Part shown: positions 10,558 to 22,012 of the stretch, in pieces
Layout of the letters: every line of letters starts with the position of its first letter
Numbering within the stretch: the stretch's first letter is position 1
Assembly: GCA_020736575.1 (NCBI GenBank)
Contig: JAGPYM010000044.1
Location: forward strand, 124,001 to 188,000
Source: Thelonectria olida
Lineage: Eukaryota > Ascomycota > Sordariomycetes > Hypocreales > Nectriaceae
Direction: 5' to 3'
Length of the DNA stretch: 64,000 nt
The notes under the pieces: model-generated
Told to the model about the DNA's origin: nothing
What the model saw: only the letters and a program-made list of their open reading frames with translations
Databases searched by the model: none
Program-made: the position numbers and the translations under genes

Positions 10558-11700
10558 ATGGCCATCCAGTGAGTGCATTGGTTAGAAGCAAAGTAATCCA
10601 TGGCTAAAATCTACAGCTACGTCCTGGTAACAGGTGCTACGGGCCTTGTGGGCGCTCATGTCGTGGCAATTCTATTACAGAGAGGCTTCAAAGTTCGAGC
10701 TGTCGTCCGATCCAAAGCAAAGGCGCAGAAGATGATGGAGTTACACGATGCATGCCTCGATAAATTAGATTTCCACTACATCGACGACTTGACATCACCC
10801 AACGCATTCGAAGGTGCGTTGACGGACATTGACGGCGTTATTCATCTTGCCAGTGTAGGTACTACATGCATCAAGCCACAGCTCCATGAAACCTGGCTGA
10901 CAAGTGTGCTGAACCAGCCTTTGAACTACCAAGTCAGTGATAACGAAAAAGAGCTCATTATTCCGGCTATTCAAGGAGTTCGGTCGATATTGGAGGCCAG
11001 CAAGAAGACAAGCGTCCGGCGCATCGTCATGACCTCTTCGTTTGGTGCGGTTCTGGACATGGCACGAGATATGGAGACTCCATACACATTCTCCAGTAGC
11101 GACTGGAATCCAATTACATACAGCGAAGCCGCAGATCCATCAGCAACCCCTCAGGATGCGTACCGGGGATCTAAAGTTTTTGCGGAGCAAGAGGCATGGA
11201 GATTTGTCGAGACGGAAACGCCGAATTTCGACTTGGTGACCCTCTGTCCGTCCATGATCTTTGGCCCAGTTGCAGGGATATTGGAGTCACCCAACGATCT
11301 CAATGAATCCAACAAGATGCTGTACAAAGTCGCCACGGGCGGTCCCTCAAGTCCGCTACCACCTGCGCGATTCAATTTTTGGATCGACGTTCGAGATTTG
11401 GCCGAGATCCATTTCCAGGCTCTGCTTAATCCCAAGGCTGGAGGGAAGCGATACATACCTGTTTCACCCGAAAAGTTCAACTATCAGCTCATCTCGGATG
11501 TCATTGCTAAGGACGTCCCTGGATGGTCCAAGGATAACATTTCGACGGGAGTTCAGGACATAAAACACCATATCAGCGTGGATACCCGGCAAACGGAAGA
11601 AGATTTTCCTGGCATCGAGTACAGGACTTTAAAGCAAACTGTGGTTGACTTTATGGGTCAAATATCTGCGATTTCGGTACCGTATTCGTCTATCAGGTAG
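10558..11700 (+). CDS. NAD(P)-dependent ketoreductase, dihydroflavonol-4-reductase/Gre2-like extended SDR
   Basis: Reduces a carbonyl with NADPH in the cytosol. Proposed exons: 10558-10568, 10617-10854, 10918-11700; 343 aa. The Rossmann motif VLVTGATGLVGAHV is near residue 6, followed by RAVVRSK. The active site is YRGSK, with T/S in IVMTSSFGAV. An 11-nt first exon (MAI + CA) is suggested by a strong GTGAGT donor and CTACAG acceptor; otherwise an ATG at 10600 starts the protein (MAKIYSYVLV). Intron 2 (10855-10917) is 63 nt with no stop, so the frame stays open through it. Removing it restores HLASPLNYQVSDNEKELIIPAI, the expected family sequence. The enzyme is divergent from the GST. The substrate may be a methylglyoxal-like aldehyde, a ketone or a cluster intermediate. 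Confidence 0.88.
10855..10917 (+). other. Frame-preserving 63-nt intron in the reductase gene
   Basis: GT...GCTGAC...CCAG, 21 codons long and free of stops. Keeping it would insert 21 residues between HLAS and PLNY, inside a conserved strand-loop. It could therefore be mistaken for coding or be retained in some transcripts. Confidence 0.72.
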
Positions 11701-12676
11701 ATAATACATAGAAGTAATGACAGAGGGTGTCATCTGGTGCAAATGTGTAGTCCATGCCAACTTGGAGTAATATCGTGGCTCCATGAGCACTCAACTGCTG
11801 AACCTGTAGGTTCAGACTGGCAGCACTCACCGTGATTTCTGGGCCACCATAAACTCGTTCCGTCCACTCAGATTGGCATCTTAGTGTCGCCTTATTGACG
11901 TGCCCAGTCTCAAGTCACCCGTCAACTTTACCCATGCCGACCTGGGAATCGCATGCTTTTGATCCTACGCCGGGGACGTTTAGATTTAATACCCAACTCT
12001 CCCTCACAGTTAGGTGTTGAGAAGACGCATCATAGCTTGCTTTGAGGACCATTGAAGCCGTGAGAGACAGCCAAACGAAATCGGGCGAGACGCATAAACC
12101 GAGCTATCATTCCCTACTGCCCCTGTTGATGGTGGGCTCGCTCACGGTCGCCCAAACCCTGTCGTCGGTGGAATTGTATCGTAGTTACACCACCATTGGC
12201 CACACCGCCACATCTCTGAAAACATGTGAGTCCTTTGCTTGTTTACTAAAATGTATTTTGACGACTTGATCAGCTCAGGGATGGAAGGGCCAATGAAGGA
12301 AGCTGAGAGCAGTAATCCAGTAAGCACTAAACTAGACAAGTTGTAATCCAACACCAACTGTTATGTACTCATTTGTCTCCCAATTAATTCAATTCATCCG
12401 CTATTCGTCCGTGAACTCCGAATTAATTCATCCGTCTTAATAATGGAAGAATGTGATTATTGTTTTATCTGATCATTGGCAACGTGGAGTGCTGCAGGCG
12501 AAATAACGGATTTGTCATACAGTCCGCAAAGACCGCAACATCCGACCAGGCTGGATGAATGCGTTGCTGCATGTTAGGAAGTCAGGTACATAAGTGGTAA
12601 GGGTTTCTGCCGATGAGCGAAAATACTATCAAAGGCAATAGTCCCTGCATTAGTCGTCCATCCTTCAAACAACATT
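11701..12676. other. Intergenic region before the epoxide hydrolase
   Basis: No gene supported. Two near copies of AATTAATTCATCCG lie at about 12380-12440. I see no GGAGCNCC motif here, unlike the neighbouring promoters. Confidence 0.5.
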
Positions 12677-14067
12677 ATGAAAAGCTTCTGGTTTCATACT
12701 TTGTTAGCACTGCCACTGCTAGCAAATGCCTCTATAAACTACAAGTTCCCATCAGACACCTATCGACCGGTGCCCTTTAACGTTTCCGTTAGTAAGGCAC
12801 TCATTGAAGAGGCTCGCGTCAAGGCCCGGCTCTACCGTCCTTCGTTGGATCTCAAGGATGATGTCAACAAGGACTGGCTCGAGGGAACTCCCCGTGCCGA
12901 AATGACAGAACTTGCAGCACATTGGGCCGAGGACTATGACTGGTTCAAAGTGCAAGACGAAATAAACGCCAACTTCAGTCACTACGCCCTCACCGTTTCC
13001 GCTGGCCCAAAATACAATCACTCGATTCCGCTGCATTTTGTGCACGAGCGTTCCTCCAACGATGGCGCGATCCCTATTCTTCTTCTGCACGGCTGGCCTT
13101 CGTCTCATCTAGAATGGTCGCAAGTTATCCGACCACTCGTCTCTCCCAAGGATCCCAGAGATCAGCACTTTCACGTCATTGCTCCAGACCTACCGGGGTA
13201 CGGCTTTAGTCCTGCACCAGCTTACTCTGGCTTGAGTCCAAGTGAGATGGGGTTCGCCTTTGATAATCTCATGCATGCTCTCGGATATAAAAAGTACGGA
13301 ATCGTCACGACAGATTTAGGCTGGTTAGTCGGAATGTGGATGGCCGATGTCGTGTCTGACAGTCTCGTCGGCCACATGACGGATTTCTGGATTCAACAGC
13401 CCAACGCAACTGATTTAGAACGGCGGGCGCAGAACAACACCACGCCCGAGGAAACGGCATACATCGACACAAACCAGGCTTGGTTTAGCAGACACAGCGG
13501 CTATTCGGACGTTCAGAGCAAGAATCCCCTAACACTCGCGCAGGCCATGACAGACAGTCCTGTTGGATATGCCGGTTGGATCTGGCATCTCATTCACGTT
13601 GCCAGCGATGGATTTGAGTATACTCTTGATGAAGTCATCACCAGGACCTTGATGTTATGGATTCAGGGGACGTATGGAAACCTGCGATCATACCGCGAAC
13701 TGTTCACGGCAAGAACGATATTCACACCTCAGTCATTAAATCAACTTAACTAATAAAATGTTTGCTAGTCCGAGGCATTCAACTTCCCTCAAACTACAGT
13801 CCCAACGGGTTGCAGCCAATGGTCCAATGCTGGGGGTCCCTTCAAAGACTTAGCAAGTTTTCAATTAGTCGTGAGTCGCGCTCTGTGCTATTTTGTGCAA
13901 TACCTATGCTAATTATTCTATCATAGCCACGATCATGGGTCGAGCGACTAGTGAATTTGGTTTACTTCACGCGACATGACTCTGGTGGGCATTTTCCAGC
14001 AGAAAAGCGTCCTGAGGCTTGGTTGAAGGATGTTCGGAAATTCTTCAGCAGGCTTGCCGGAAATTAG
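12677..14067 (+). CDS. Secreted epoxide hydrolase (EHN plus alpha/beta hydrolase fold)
   Basis: Opens epoxides to diols. Exons: 12677-13708, 13769-13870, 13927-14067; 424 aa. A signal peptide (MKSFWFHTLLALPLLANA) leads into the EHN region (YRPVPFNVSVSKALIEEAR, DWFKVQDEINANFSHY). The hydrolase core has the oxyanion HGWPSS (about 138), the nucleophile D in TTDLGWLVG (about 212), and the terminal histidine in SGGHFPAEKRPE. Several N-glycosylation sequons (NVS, NHS, NAT, NNTT) fit secretion. Intron 1 seems to start with GC (ACG|GCAAGA); this phase joins RELFT to SEAFNFPQTTVPTG, as the family requires. Secretion would place it outside the cell, or in the secretory pathway as for microsomal relatives. 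Unlike the neighbours it has no GGAGCNCC motif upstream, so cluster membership is uncertain. Confidence 0.88.
13709..13768 (+). other. Probable GC-AG intron in the epoxide hydrolase gene
   Basis: Donor ACG|GCAAGA, branch TAACTAAT near 13750, acceptor GCTAG; 60 nt. GT alternatives nearby give the wrong phase for the conserved VPTG strand. Confidence 0.62.
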
Positions 14068-14502
14068 AAGAAGGGGTGAGATTCGCCCCAAGGATGCGTC
14101 TTCCCTCATGTCTAGGATCCAGCTTCGACCTCACTGAGACGGTGACATTCATAGGTAGCTACTTCACAGAAGGCTTTTCCCAAATCAATTTAAGAAATCT
14201 GCGCAGTTTTTATATATCATTCTGCTTCTCTAGCAAGCTCGTCATTATATCTCACAATTATCACGGCTCTAGGTGCCACTGGTCCATCCAGTTCCCAGCT
14301 GTCTTCCTCTGGTTTCTCGGTCACGAGCTGTACTTCCTGGTACCTCCGTAGGCATCGCAATCCCTGCCTTAACATCTGTCACAACATGCACTTGAACACT
14401 TCCGACATATCTGCAATTTTTTGGGGGCGTTAGAGTGAGTTTGTTCACGCCCTTATGGGAAGAGCCAGCTCCGCTCGTGATATATTTCAATACTTGTCCA
14501 AA
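14068..14502. other. Convergent intergenic region
   Basis: It lies between the 3' ends of the epoxide hydrolase (+) and the extended SDR (-). No coding sequence is recognised. Confidence 0.5.
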
Positions 14503-15839
14503 TTAGAGATTCTTCAAGATCAACTCCACCTCCGCATCTGCAGCTTCGAGGATATGCTCTGCCGGATATTGTGACTTCCATCCGAGACTTTCCCCATGCT
14601 TGGCTGTAAATGTGCACCTGATTTTCAGTCAGTGATTACGTGAAACTCGTTTCCTGGCTCATGTCACCCACTTTCCTCCCAGTTGAACCTGGACGAGTGG
14701 CTGCGGGCACTTCAGACCACGGGCCATGGCTGCTAGAGACGCATCATCGGCGAGAGTTACCCCCGAGTCCTCGATAACGCCGCGCTTAGCCAGAGCTTTT
14801 GCCATGGCATCATACAAGTCGTCCCAGGCAACACTTCCTGAGGACGCGAGGTAATAGCCTTTTTTCCCGTAGTCTGGGTACTCTTCTGCCAAGATATTGC
14901 GCAAGATGGCAGCATACAACATAGCCGTGTCCTGAATGTGAGATACGGGCCATGTCTTGGCCAGTCATCAGCTTATGTAGACTATCACCAACGGACATCA
15001 AACATTACCGGGTGATCCGTGTCCACTGAGTGGACTCGCTTCGCTGCTAGAGCCGCCTTGACAATGGCGACCGTTTGGATCGATATCACGTTTCCAAATC
15101 CCTCTCCTTTGCCATCTCAACGCGAGGGGCAAAATTAATAGAGATTCTAGATACTCACAAGGTGGATACTCACAAACAATACAAGGCACAAAAATATAAC
15201 TTCGTACACCTTTAGCCTCGGACAGCTCGATAACTTGGTTGTTTGTTTCAACAGCCTATTCATCTCATTATCCCGTCACCCACCGTCGTAGGCACAAGTT
15301 GGCTCACCTGTTGCAGGAGGTCATGTGGAGCTCGTTGATTCTTCTGCACATCATACAGGTTGGGGTCATTGTCCAGCAGTGGCTGGTCTGTGACAGCGCC
15401 AGCAAGTGATGAGAAAATCTTAGCCCCGCTTGTCTGCAACACTCGTTTGTTAGCAGCTATTATTTCACTTAATATGTTGCCAAGTTGCAGACTTGGGCTC
15501 TCTTACGTGGAGAAAATGAACTGGATGGCCGATCTGCTGCTTCAGCTTGGATAGAGCCTCAATAAAATATGGTTGAGCTGTTGAACCCAGGGCATCGATC
15601 AGCCAGAACACAATTGATATCTGGCCAGAGAAGATGTGCTTCTCGACGGCAGCTTTGTCGTATGGGTCGAAAAGCAATGGCTCGGCACTATACTTCTTAA
15701 CTGCTTCTGCTTGCTTGACATTGCGCACCAAAGCATATATCTTTCCATGAGGTGGCAGATTGGTTGTTGCAAGGTGATCAAGAAGAGTCCCCCCTAGATA
15801 TCCAGAGGCACCAGTTAAAAGGATGTTCGGCAACGTCAT
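14503..15839 (-). CDS. NAD-dependent epimerase/dehydratase-like extended SDR
   Basis: Exons on the minus strand: 15839-15507, 15433-15308, 15255-15174, 15115-15009, 14955-14672, 14617-14503; 348 aa. The Rossmann motif ILLTGASGYLGGTLLDHL lies at residues 5-22 and KIYALVRN follows. Later conserved blocks are IELSEAKGVRSYIFVPCIVYGKGEGFGNVISIQTVAIVKAA, WPVSHIQDTAMLY, and CTFTAKHGESLGW near the end. The usual YxxxK is not obvious in this subfamily; the YGKGEGFGN loop is its hallmark. It probably acts in the cytosol on a small carbonyl, hydroxy or sugar-like substrate, or as a redox sensor as in NmrA relatives. A GGAGCACC motif lies about 212 bp upstream (16051-16058), which links it to the cluster. 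Confidence 0.88.
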
Positions 15840-16323
15840 TCTGGCACAATTGGTAGTTCAAACAATAGACTAAAATAAACACGACAAGTTGATGATGTAG
15901 AAGAGAAGGGTATACAATCGCCAATTGACAAGCTGCTTCATTTATAAGTGGATGGCTTACAAATTGAAGTGGAAACAGTCGGGTAGATTCTCATCCGATT
16001 ATTTGAAATGGAAATAACGACATAACGGTAGAGAGCTGGCGGGACCCCCGGGAGCACCTCAAGGGAGGATACCTAGGTGCCGATCTCCCGAGAGATTGGA
16101 TTGACTCTCAAGGCGTACTCTCCAACTGCTTGGCAACGCAGACTCAGGGCAATCATGGCCAACGTCTCAAACCACCAAATATGTAAACTAAATCTTGAAC
16201 CGCCAATGGAGCACTGAATCCCATGCAACCTTTACTATAGACGCCTGTCAGGCCCCCAGGAGGCAAGTTGCTAATTCTGAGTTACTTCAGCCTGGTTACA
16301 CCAATGCAAACGTAGTTGTCCTC
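15840..16323. other. Promoter region of the extended SDR
   Basis: No gene. It contains GGAGCACC at 16051-16058 within CCCGGGAGCACCTC. It also borders the 3' end of the chromate transporter. Confidence 0.5.
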
Positions 16324-18115
16324 CTAGTCCGACACGATCCCATGCCAAATGAGACCCATCACCGCTCCCATGACAATCGCTACGGGCGGGCTCACTCGAA
16401 ACCAATAGCCGCCCACGTAACTCGTTGCTGTCACTACAACCCACCAAGGCTCGACTGCGAGACTTGTGCCTTGTTGGAACCCTTTGTCAATGTACCCAAT
16501 CTGCCAAATCCGATATACCGCAGTATAGATGAGGCCCACGGCAGCAGAATTGACGCCTCTTAGGGCAGACTTGACCCATCTCCACCCTCGAACCGCAGCC
16601 CAAATACCCATAGTCCCATGCACCAAGGTCAAACCAGGGATAAAAATGCCTAGAAACGCAAGCAGAGCGCCAGAAGCTGAGCTATACCCTCCATTAATAG
16701 CAGTTAGGGTACCAAGGTAAACCGCAAAGTTGAAGTTGGGTCCTGGGAAAGCCTGAATGATGGCAAGGCCAATTAAGAAATCGCGAGGACTGACCCAGCC
16801 CTCGGCGACAATATATTCCCGCAGGAGTGGAATGACAACTGGGCCGCCTCCAAAGATAATAGTACCGGCGAGGTACATATTGGCGAATAGGCTATATAAG
16901 AGCGGCTTATCAGGTAATGTTGCCCGAAGAACCATTACGATAATAAAGGAAGAGAGAAACAGGAGGATAAGCACCAAACCAAACTTCCAGCCGATGTTGA
17001 GACGCCGTCCCTCGGGAACCACGCGATGCTCGGTTTCGGCTGTGGGGCTTTCGTCTTCGGCAACTGGAAGAATGCGACCGTCATCCGCACGAGTGTTAGG
17101 GGAACCTGACCGGTTTCTACCCTGACTGCGGCTAACCGGACCGACTCCTGTATCAGATTCTTGTTGAATTTGCATCTCAACGCCTTGTTCTGGTTCGTTT
17201 GGGGGCGGGCGTGGCTGTCGCCGAAAGGGGGCGGTGATGGCTCTGATAGGGCCATGTAACCAGCGGAAGTCATGAACCACAGTGACGATTCCAGCAAGGA
17301 ATATCAGCAATGGAAAGTACCAGAGCGCATTATACATAATGCCAGCTACCGCCCCGAGAAACACCAGGATACGGGTGACATTGTCCGTGATGGCCTTTTC
17401 CGACAACTGGACGGCGGCGAGGACGATGATTCCAACGGTAGCGGCATTGAGACCGGAAAGGAGGGCGTACACAGCTTGTGGGAGGGATTCACCAATGTTA
17501 GAGACTCCAATGCCTAGTCCATACATTGCCAGAGCCCCAGGGAGACTGGATGAAAGTACTTTGTCAGTTTCGTGCTGCGGTGTGGGGTCTGAAACATACC
17601 TCCACAATAGAAACCCGAGAAGAGCAGGAAGGAATCCTCCATGGAGAAGATGGATACAATAGAGCATCTTGGTGCTGGCAGGGCCTGAGAGTGCCTGAGA
17701 GACACTGAAGAGCTCCTGGTACTGCATGGCTGTCAGCAAGGAATGTTGACAAACAGCGAAAGGTAAAGAGGCTTTACCACTTGCTCATCAATCCATCTGA
17801 GCTTGACGACAAACTTGTCATGGAACTATTGTAGGGTTCAGTTAGTGATTTCTCTTGTCTTATGAGTAAGAGCTGCGGTCTCGTGATGGGTTCTCCTAGT
17901 CCCCTATAGACCTGTCCCTTGAGAAGGTAAACTCGAACTGGCGGAAGGATAGAAGTCTAAAGGATTCGAACTATTCGTTTCATGCTTACAATTTTGAAGT
18001 GAACCGGCGGTCCTCCAAAGGATGTAAAGCCCATATACCAATTCTCTCGAACAATGGGCCAAACCCGTCCCATCAGGTCTGCCGGCTGAAACAATGTCCA
18101 TTGCCTGACGGCCAT
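16324..18115 (-). CDS. Chromate ion transporter (CHR family, long two-domain form)
   Basis: Plasma-membrane efflux protein for chromate, related to sulfate transport. Exons on the minus strand: 18115-17990, 17825-17778, 17721-17600, 17545-16324; 505 aa. The N-terminal half has FTSFGGPPVHFKI and the WIDEQVYQELFSVSQALSGPASTKM block. The C-terminal half repeats the fold with TIIFGGGPVVIPLLREYIVAEGW and IIQAFPGPNFNFAVYLG. A hydrophilic loop of about 75 residues (RRQPRPPP... to ...RRLNIGW) joins them. Splicing out intron 3 (54 nt, no stop) gives LLWSLPGALAMYG, the family sequence. Intron 1 is long (164 nt). The first ATG after an in-frame stop is used as start. The protein has no clear tie to the metabolic genes beside it. 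Confidence 0.93.
17546..17599 (-). other. Frame-preserving 54-nt intron in the chromate transporter
   Basis: Minus-strand GTATGT...CATCCAG, 18 codons without a stop. Retention would place 18 mostly polar residues beside the LLW-SLPG membrane segment, so the spliced form is the functional one. Confidence 0.75.
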
Positions 18116-19110
18116 CGTTCTTGGACTGAGGAATTTTCTTTGCTAATCCCAACCTAGATCTTGGTGACTGATTTTGCATTCGCGAGGCCCGAGAGAAGGA
18201 CTCATGGACCAGATATCGCTTCTTGGCCAGACTTGTAAGGCTTGGTCCAAACCTGAGGCTGGCGAGATTCCTGTAGCTTCAAATATGGCAATGCAAATTT
18301 CAATAAGAGGCAGAAATAGATCTGGAAGACTGGGGTGACAGATGCATCATGGACGAGACTTGATGAATGGAGTTTGCGATTGGAAATGACTCACCTTGTT
18401 TCTCATTTATGCTAGCAATGCCAAGGGTTCTTGCATCATTGCACGTGAGTGCTTAGCGACAAGTACGGTTGGATACTAATACTCATACGAATTATATAGT
18501 AAATCTCTTTTAATTTAATATTAATTAATAATAAAATAATTATCATTAATATTTTTAATAATATTAATAGTATTAGTATTAGTATTAATTTATATAACTA
18601 CTAGTAGTATTATTATTAACTTAAGTAATAAATTAGAGAAAAAGGTACCACTCTATATAAAATTAAGAAGAGTTCCTTAAAAGGAGTAAAGAATTGCAAT
18701 AAATGCGTAAGAAATATAAACTACTTTCCTTGTTATGTTCAAGTCAAGAAAGCAGCGTGGCCTCCGAGTTATGGCGGCTGTTGACAGAAATGCGCCTAAA
18801 GCTACACCTCAATTACCACTTGTGAGCGGGACCTCAAGTCCAAAGGTAAACAGCCTCCCTTGCCCGCCACAAGTCCCGCACGTGCTCTTCAAGTAACAAT
18901 ATGTGGCGCCTTGTGGTGTGTTATTTATGGCATCTAGAAAAGGCTTGTGGTTTCATAAAAGAGCGCTCATCGCCTTCCATCTACCGACCAACTAATCCTT
19001 CGTGTTCGAGCCCAAAGCAACGATGCGGCAAATATTACACAAATCTATATCAGAAACTCTTCCAATCTTAATAATGGTTCCGATCTATCATCGCATTCTT
19101 CTACAATTAT
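18116..19110. other. Intergenic region with A+T block
   Basis: No coding sequence. The centre (about 18476-18652) is a nearly pure A+T block (listed separately); the flanks have ordinary composition. Confidence 0.6.
18476..18652. repeat. A+T-rich low-complexity block
   Basis: About 180 bp made almost only of A and T, including a short TAGTAT tandem near 18568-18590 and many TAATATT units. Its edges are abrupt. It may be a degraded RIP-mutated element, a replication or scaffold region, or a simple AT expansion; the sequence alone does not decide. Confidence 0.7.
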
Positions 19111-20852
19111 TCAGATCAAGTTGCGTTGTCTCGCGTGATAGAAAACAAGGCCAAGAATCCAGAGAGAAATGATAACAATAGCCTGGAAAGGGGCAAAAGC
19201 CGCGCCTCGCGCCACGACGAAGCCACTGACAAGAAGGAAGAGGATGTGGTTGAAGATCCAAGGCTTGTAGGGCCGAACCAGCTGGGGCTCTCGATAACGC
19301 AGAATCGCTGCCCCGAGGACGGTGAAAAAGAAGAAAGAGTACTCTCCCAAACCGTTGAGTGTAATCAGAGCACGGAAGTTGCCAAAAAGGATGTATACAG
19401 CAGCGAGAATTGTAGAGAGGGCAATGGCGTTGACGGGTGCGTCCGAAGAGCTGCCTGATGCCGATTTTGTTCCCAACTTACCAACAACGGTGAAAACTTG
19501 GGGAATCCAGCGACTGTTGGCTGCAGCGACTGTCATGCGACTGGCAACGAATCCATTGCCAAGAAGCGAGCCGGCGACAACTAAACAAATGAGAATGGCG
19601 GCCACGATACCGAACCCTTGGCCTAATAAACGAGTGATGGCAGTCTGTCATAGTCAGATACTTCCGTTCTCAAGATCACACGGGAATGCTTACCACGGCC
19701 ACGCTATCAGTAGTTGATACGACGTTCCAGGGCAGGAGGATGTAATATGCGGCATTAGCAGCCAGGAAGCAGAGGATGGCGGTAGGGATCGAGCTATTGA
19801 TGGCGAGTGGCAACTGCCGAGCTGGTTCCGATAGCTCTGCAGAAACATAAATGGCCTTGCACCCAAGGTAATCAGTACGACAAGCCATCTTTCGAACAAG
19901 GACCACTCACTTTATCCCATCCAGAGTAAGCCCACAACGCGCCATAAAGAGCAGCTGAATAGTGGCCGAATATCTCCCATTGAGACAGGTCATTCCAGTC
20001 TGTCTCGCTGCCGTCGGGATTATAGCTTTTGCGGTAGGTAAACCACGCCTTGGTGAACCAATCGCGCCCACCGACATCATCTCTGTCCGGCTGAGAAACT
20101 TGAACGCCCACCACGGCGATGGCCGCAATGACGATAGCTGCAATGCTAGTAAACTTGAGGACAACGAAGAAGCTGTTCAGCCGCGTGCTGGCCTTTGTGC
20201 TAATAGAGTTTGCAACGCTGACGAGAACCAGGGCAAGGATTGACAGGAGCTTATGCGACAAGTTGCCTGCCTCATCCATGACTCCGGCAGCTGAGTATGC
20301 ACTCTCCACGAATACGATGCTGAGGATGGCCAGCGTTGCAGGCATAATGGCGACGATCCATGTCCACGCTGCAAGAAACCCATATACATCGCCATAAATA
20401 TGGCACAGGTAAGGTTGAACACCTCCTAGTTAGAGCTCGTATTAGACCAAGTCGTTTGGGAAATTGTGAGGCGGGGTCAAGGGCTCGAGATACCAACCTT
20501 CGCCAGGGATTGCCGTGCCAAGCTCAGCAAAAGTGCTGGCTCCTGTCCAGGCCAAGATACCGCCTACAAGCCATACGATGAGGGCAATGCCAGGAGACGG
20601 GACATTGGTGTCGATTGATCCTGGGGACGTAAAGACGCCGCTGCCGATGACGATGCTTATGACGATGCCGAATGCCTCGATAGCACCGAGATTCCGGGTG
20701 AATGTTGACCGCGTTGGCTGCTCCTCGGCAGTTTCCTCGCGGGCTTCGTCTTGCTCTGAGAGGAGCGGTCGCCGGACAGCGTCGTCTACTTGATCGGAAG
20801 CCATTGATGGTGGATGATTTGATGAAGGGGAGAAGAGAGGCGTAGGAGTCAT
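19111..20852 (-). CDS. Amino-acid permease, LAT/methionine-permease (Mup1-like) type
   Basis: Plasma-membrane amino-acid transporter. Exons on the minus strand: 20852-20498, 20425-19911, 19855-19694, 19644-19111; 521 aa. After a hydrophilic N-terminus (SEQDEAREETAEEQPTRS), the APC signature appears: NLGAIEAFGIVISIVIGSGVFTSPG, then FAELGTAIPGEGGVQPYL, and GALWAYSGWDK in the middle. About 12 hydrophobic spans follow, ending in LVFYHARQRN. A second in-frame ATG at 20802 (MASDQVDD) is an equally good start and would shorten the protein by 17 residues (16 if counted from the following codon). Acidic and Lys-poor N-termini in this family are often ubiquitination or arrestin targets. High-affinity methionine uptake is the best guess from overall layout. 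Confidence 0.9.
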
Positions 20853-22012
20853 GAATTGACGGGGTGATGACCGGCTAAATCTCGGGATGGCGTGATGATG
20901 TTTTTGCCGCCGTCGCCTGTTCTTCGAACTGGAATGCGGATGATTCGTGGATATGTGGACATACCCTAGACTTCACCTTTGGTTGAGCAGTGCAACAGAA
21001 GTTCCTGGGTGATGTATAATGCGCAAAGGATGAGGGACTCGTTTTACGGTATAACCTTATTTTACTTCAATGACTGTAATACTTGGCTACCGGCAATAGT
21101 TGACAAGCGAACCACCCGTCTTCATTGTTCGAACTACAAATTTGGCAATGGAATGTTCATGCATAGCTAGGAGCTGAAAAGAAAACACAGAAGCTGGGCG
21201 AACTAGGTCACCAATTTATGTTCAAGAGGACGGATTCAATTCGGATGGCGCATGTTGAAGAATTAAAAGCTCACAAATTCACACGCATCGGTCGCAACTC
21301 CCTACAGACAAGAGAAAGCCCCTCCAACAGCAAATATGGCACTAATGCAACACCTGTCACCTCATCCTCATGCATTATTAAGAGCATCTTTTCAACAAAT
21401 AGGCTAGGGCCTCGTCTCCATAAGTGGCCTGGGCTTGTCACTCTAGACTTACCATGCTTCATTCCAGACTGTCATAATCATTGGGCCTTCATTAGCCTCA
21501 TGAGGGAACGTCCAGGTGTCAAGTCATGCCGCAAACACCCACCCCGATGTCGGCACATACCGAGCACAAGAGCCGGACCCCTAAACTAATAGACTTTAGA
21601 GTGAATGCTTCCAGAAATTCCCCAACCATTCCCACAAAAAGTTCCCCGACATTAAGCATACCACGTTGAACCACAGTTCCCTTTCCTTGTGAACCGATAC
21701 AATGGGCCGACTTGTAATTTTGAGCTCGTATTGGCTGGGATCTTGCTGTTTCTGTCGTAGCCGCGATGGGGCCGTGTTTCGTCCCTATTAAACAGGGTCA
21801 GGCTCTGAAACGGCATCTTGAAACTTTAAAGCTTGAATGGATGAGATATTGCACCAATAGACTGGTAGACGCCCTGACGATGGTGATCTTGGCATAGCGG
21901 CGGTGTTGTATATAATGTATTGCGGTGGCTAGTGTTCGTTGTCTGACGGAAACTAATAGCGACACACATCAGGCTGGCCTTGCATTCTCAGACCAATTCC
22001 ATTCTTTTCAAC
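20853..22012. other. Intergenic region between divergent genes
   Basis: It separates the permease (-) from the metallopeptidase-like gene (+). A 123-codon open frame at 21218-21589 has no recognisable domain and is probably chance. No repeats are seen. Confidence 0.5.

Noticed and set aside
21218..21589. 123-codon open frame
   Set aside because: No domain, no start context of note, lies in a divergent promoter region.
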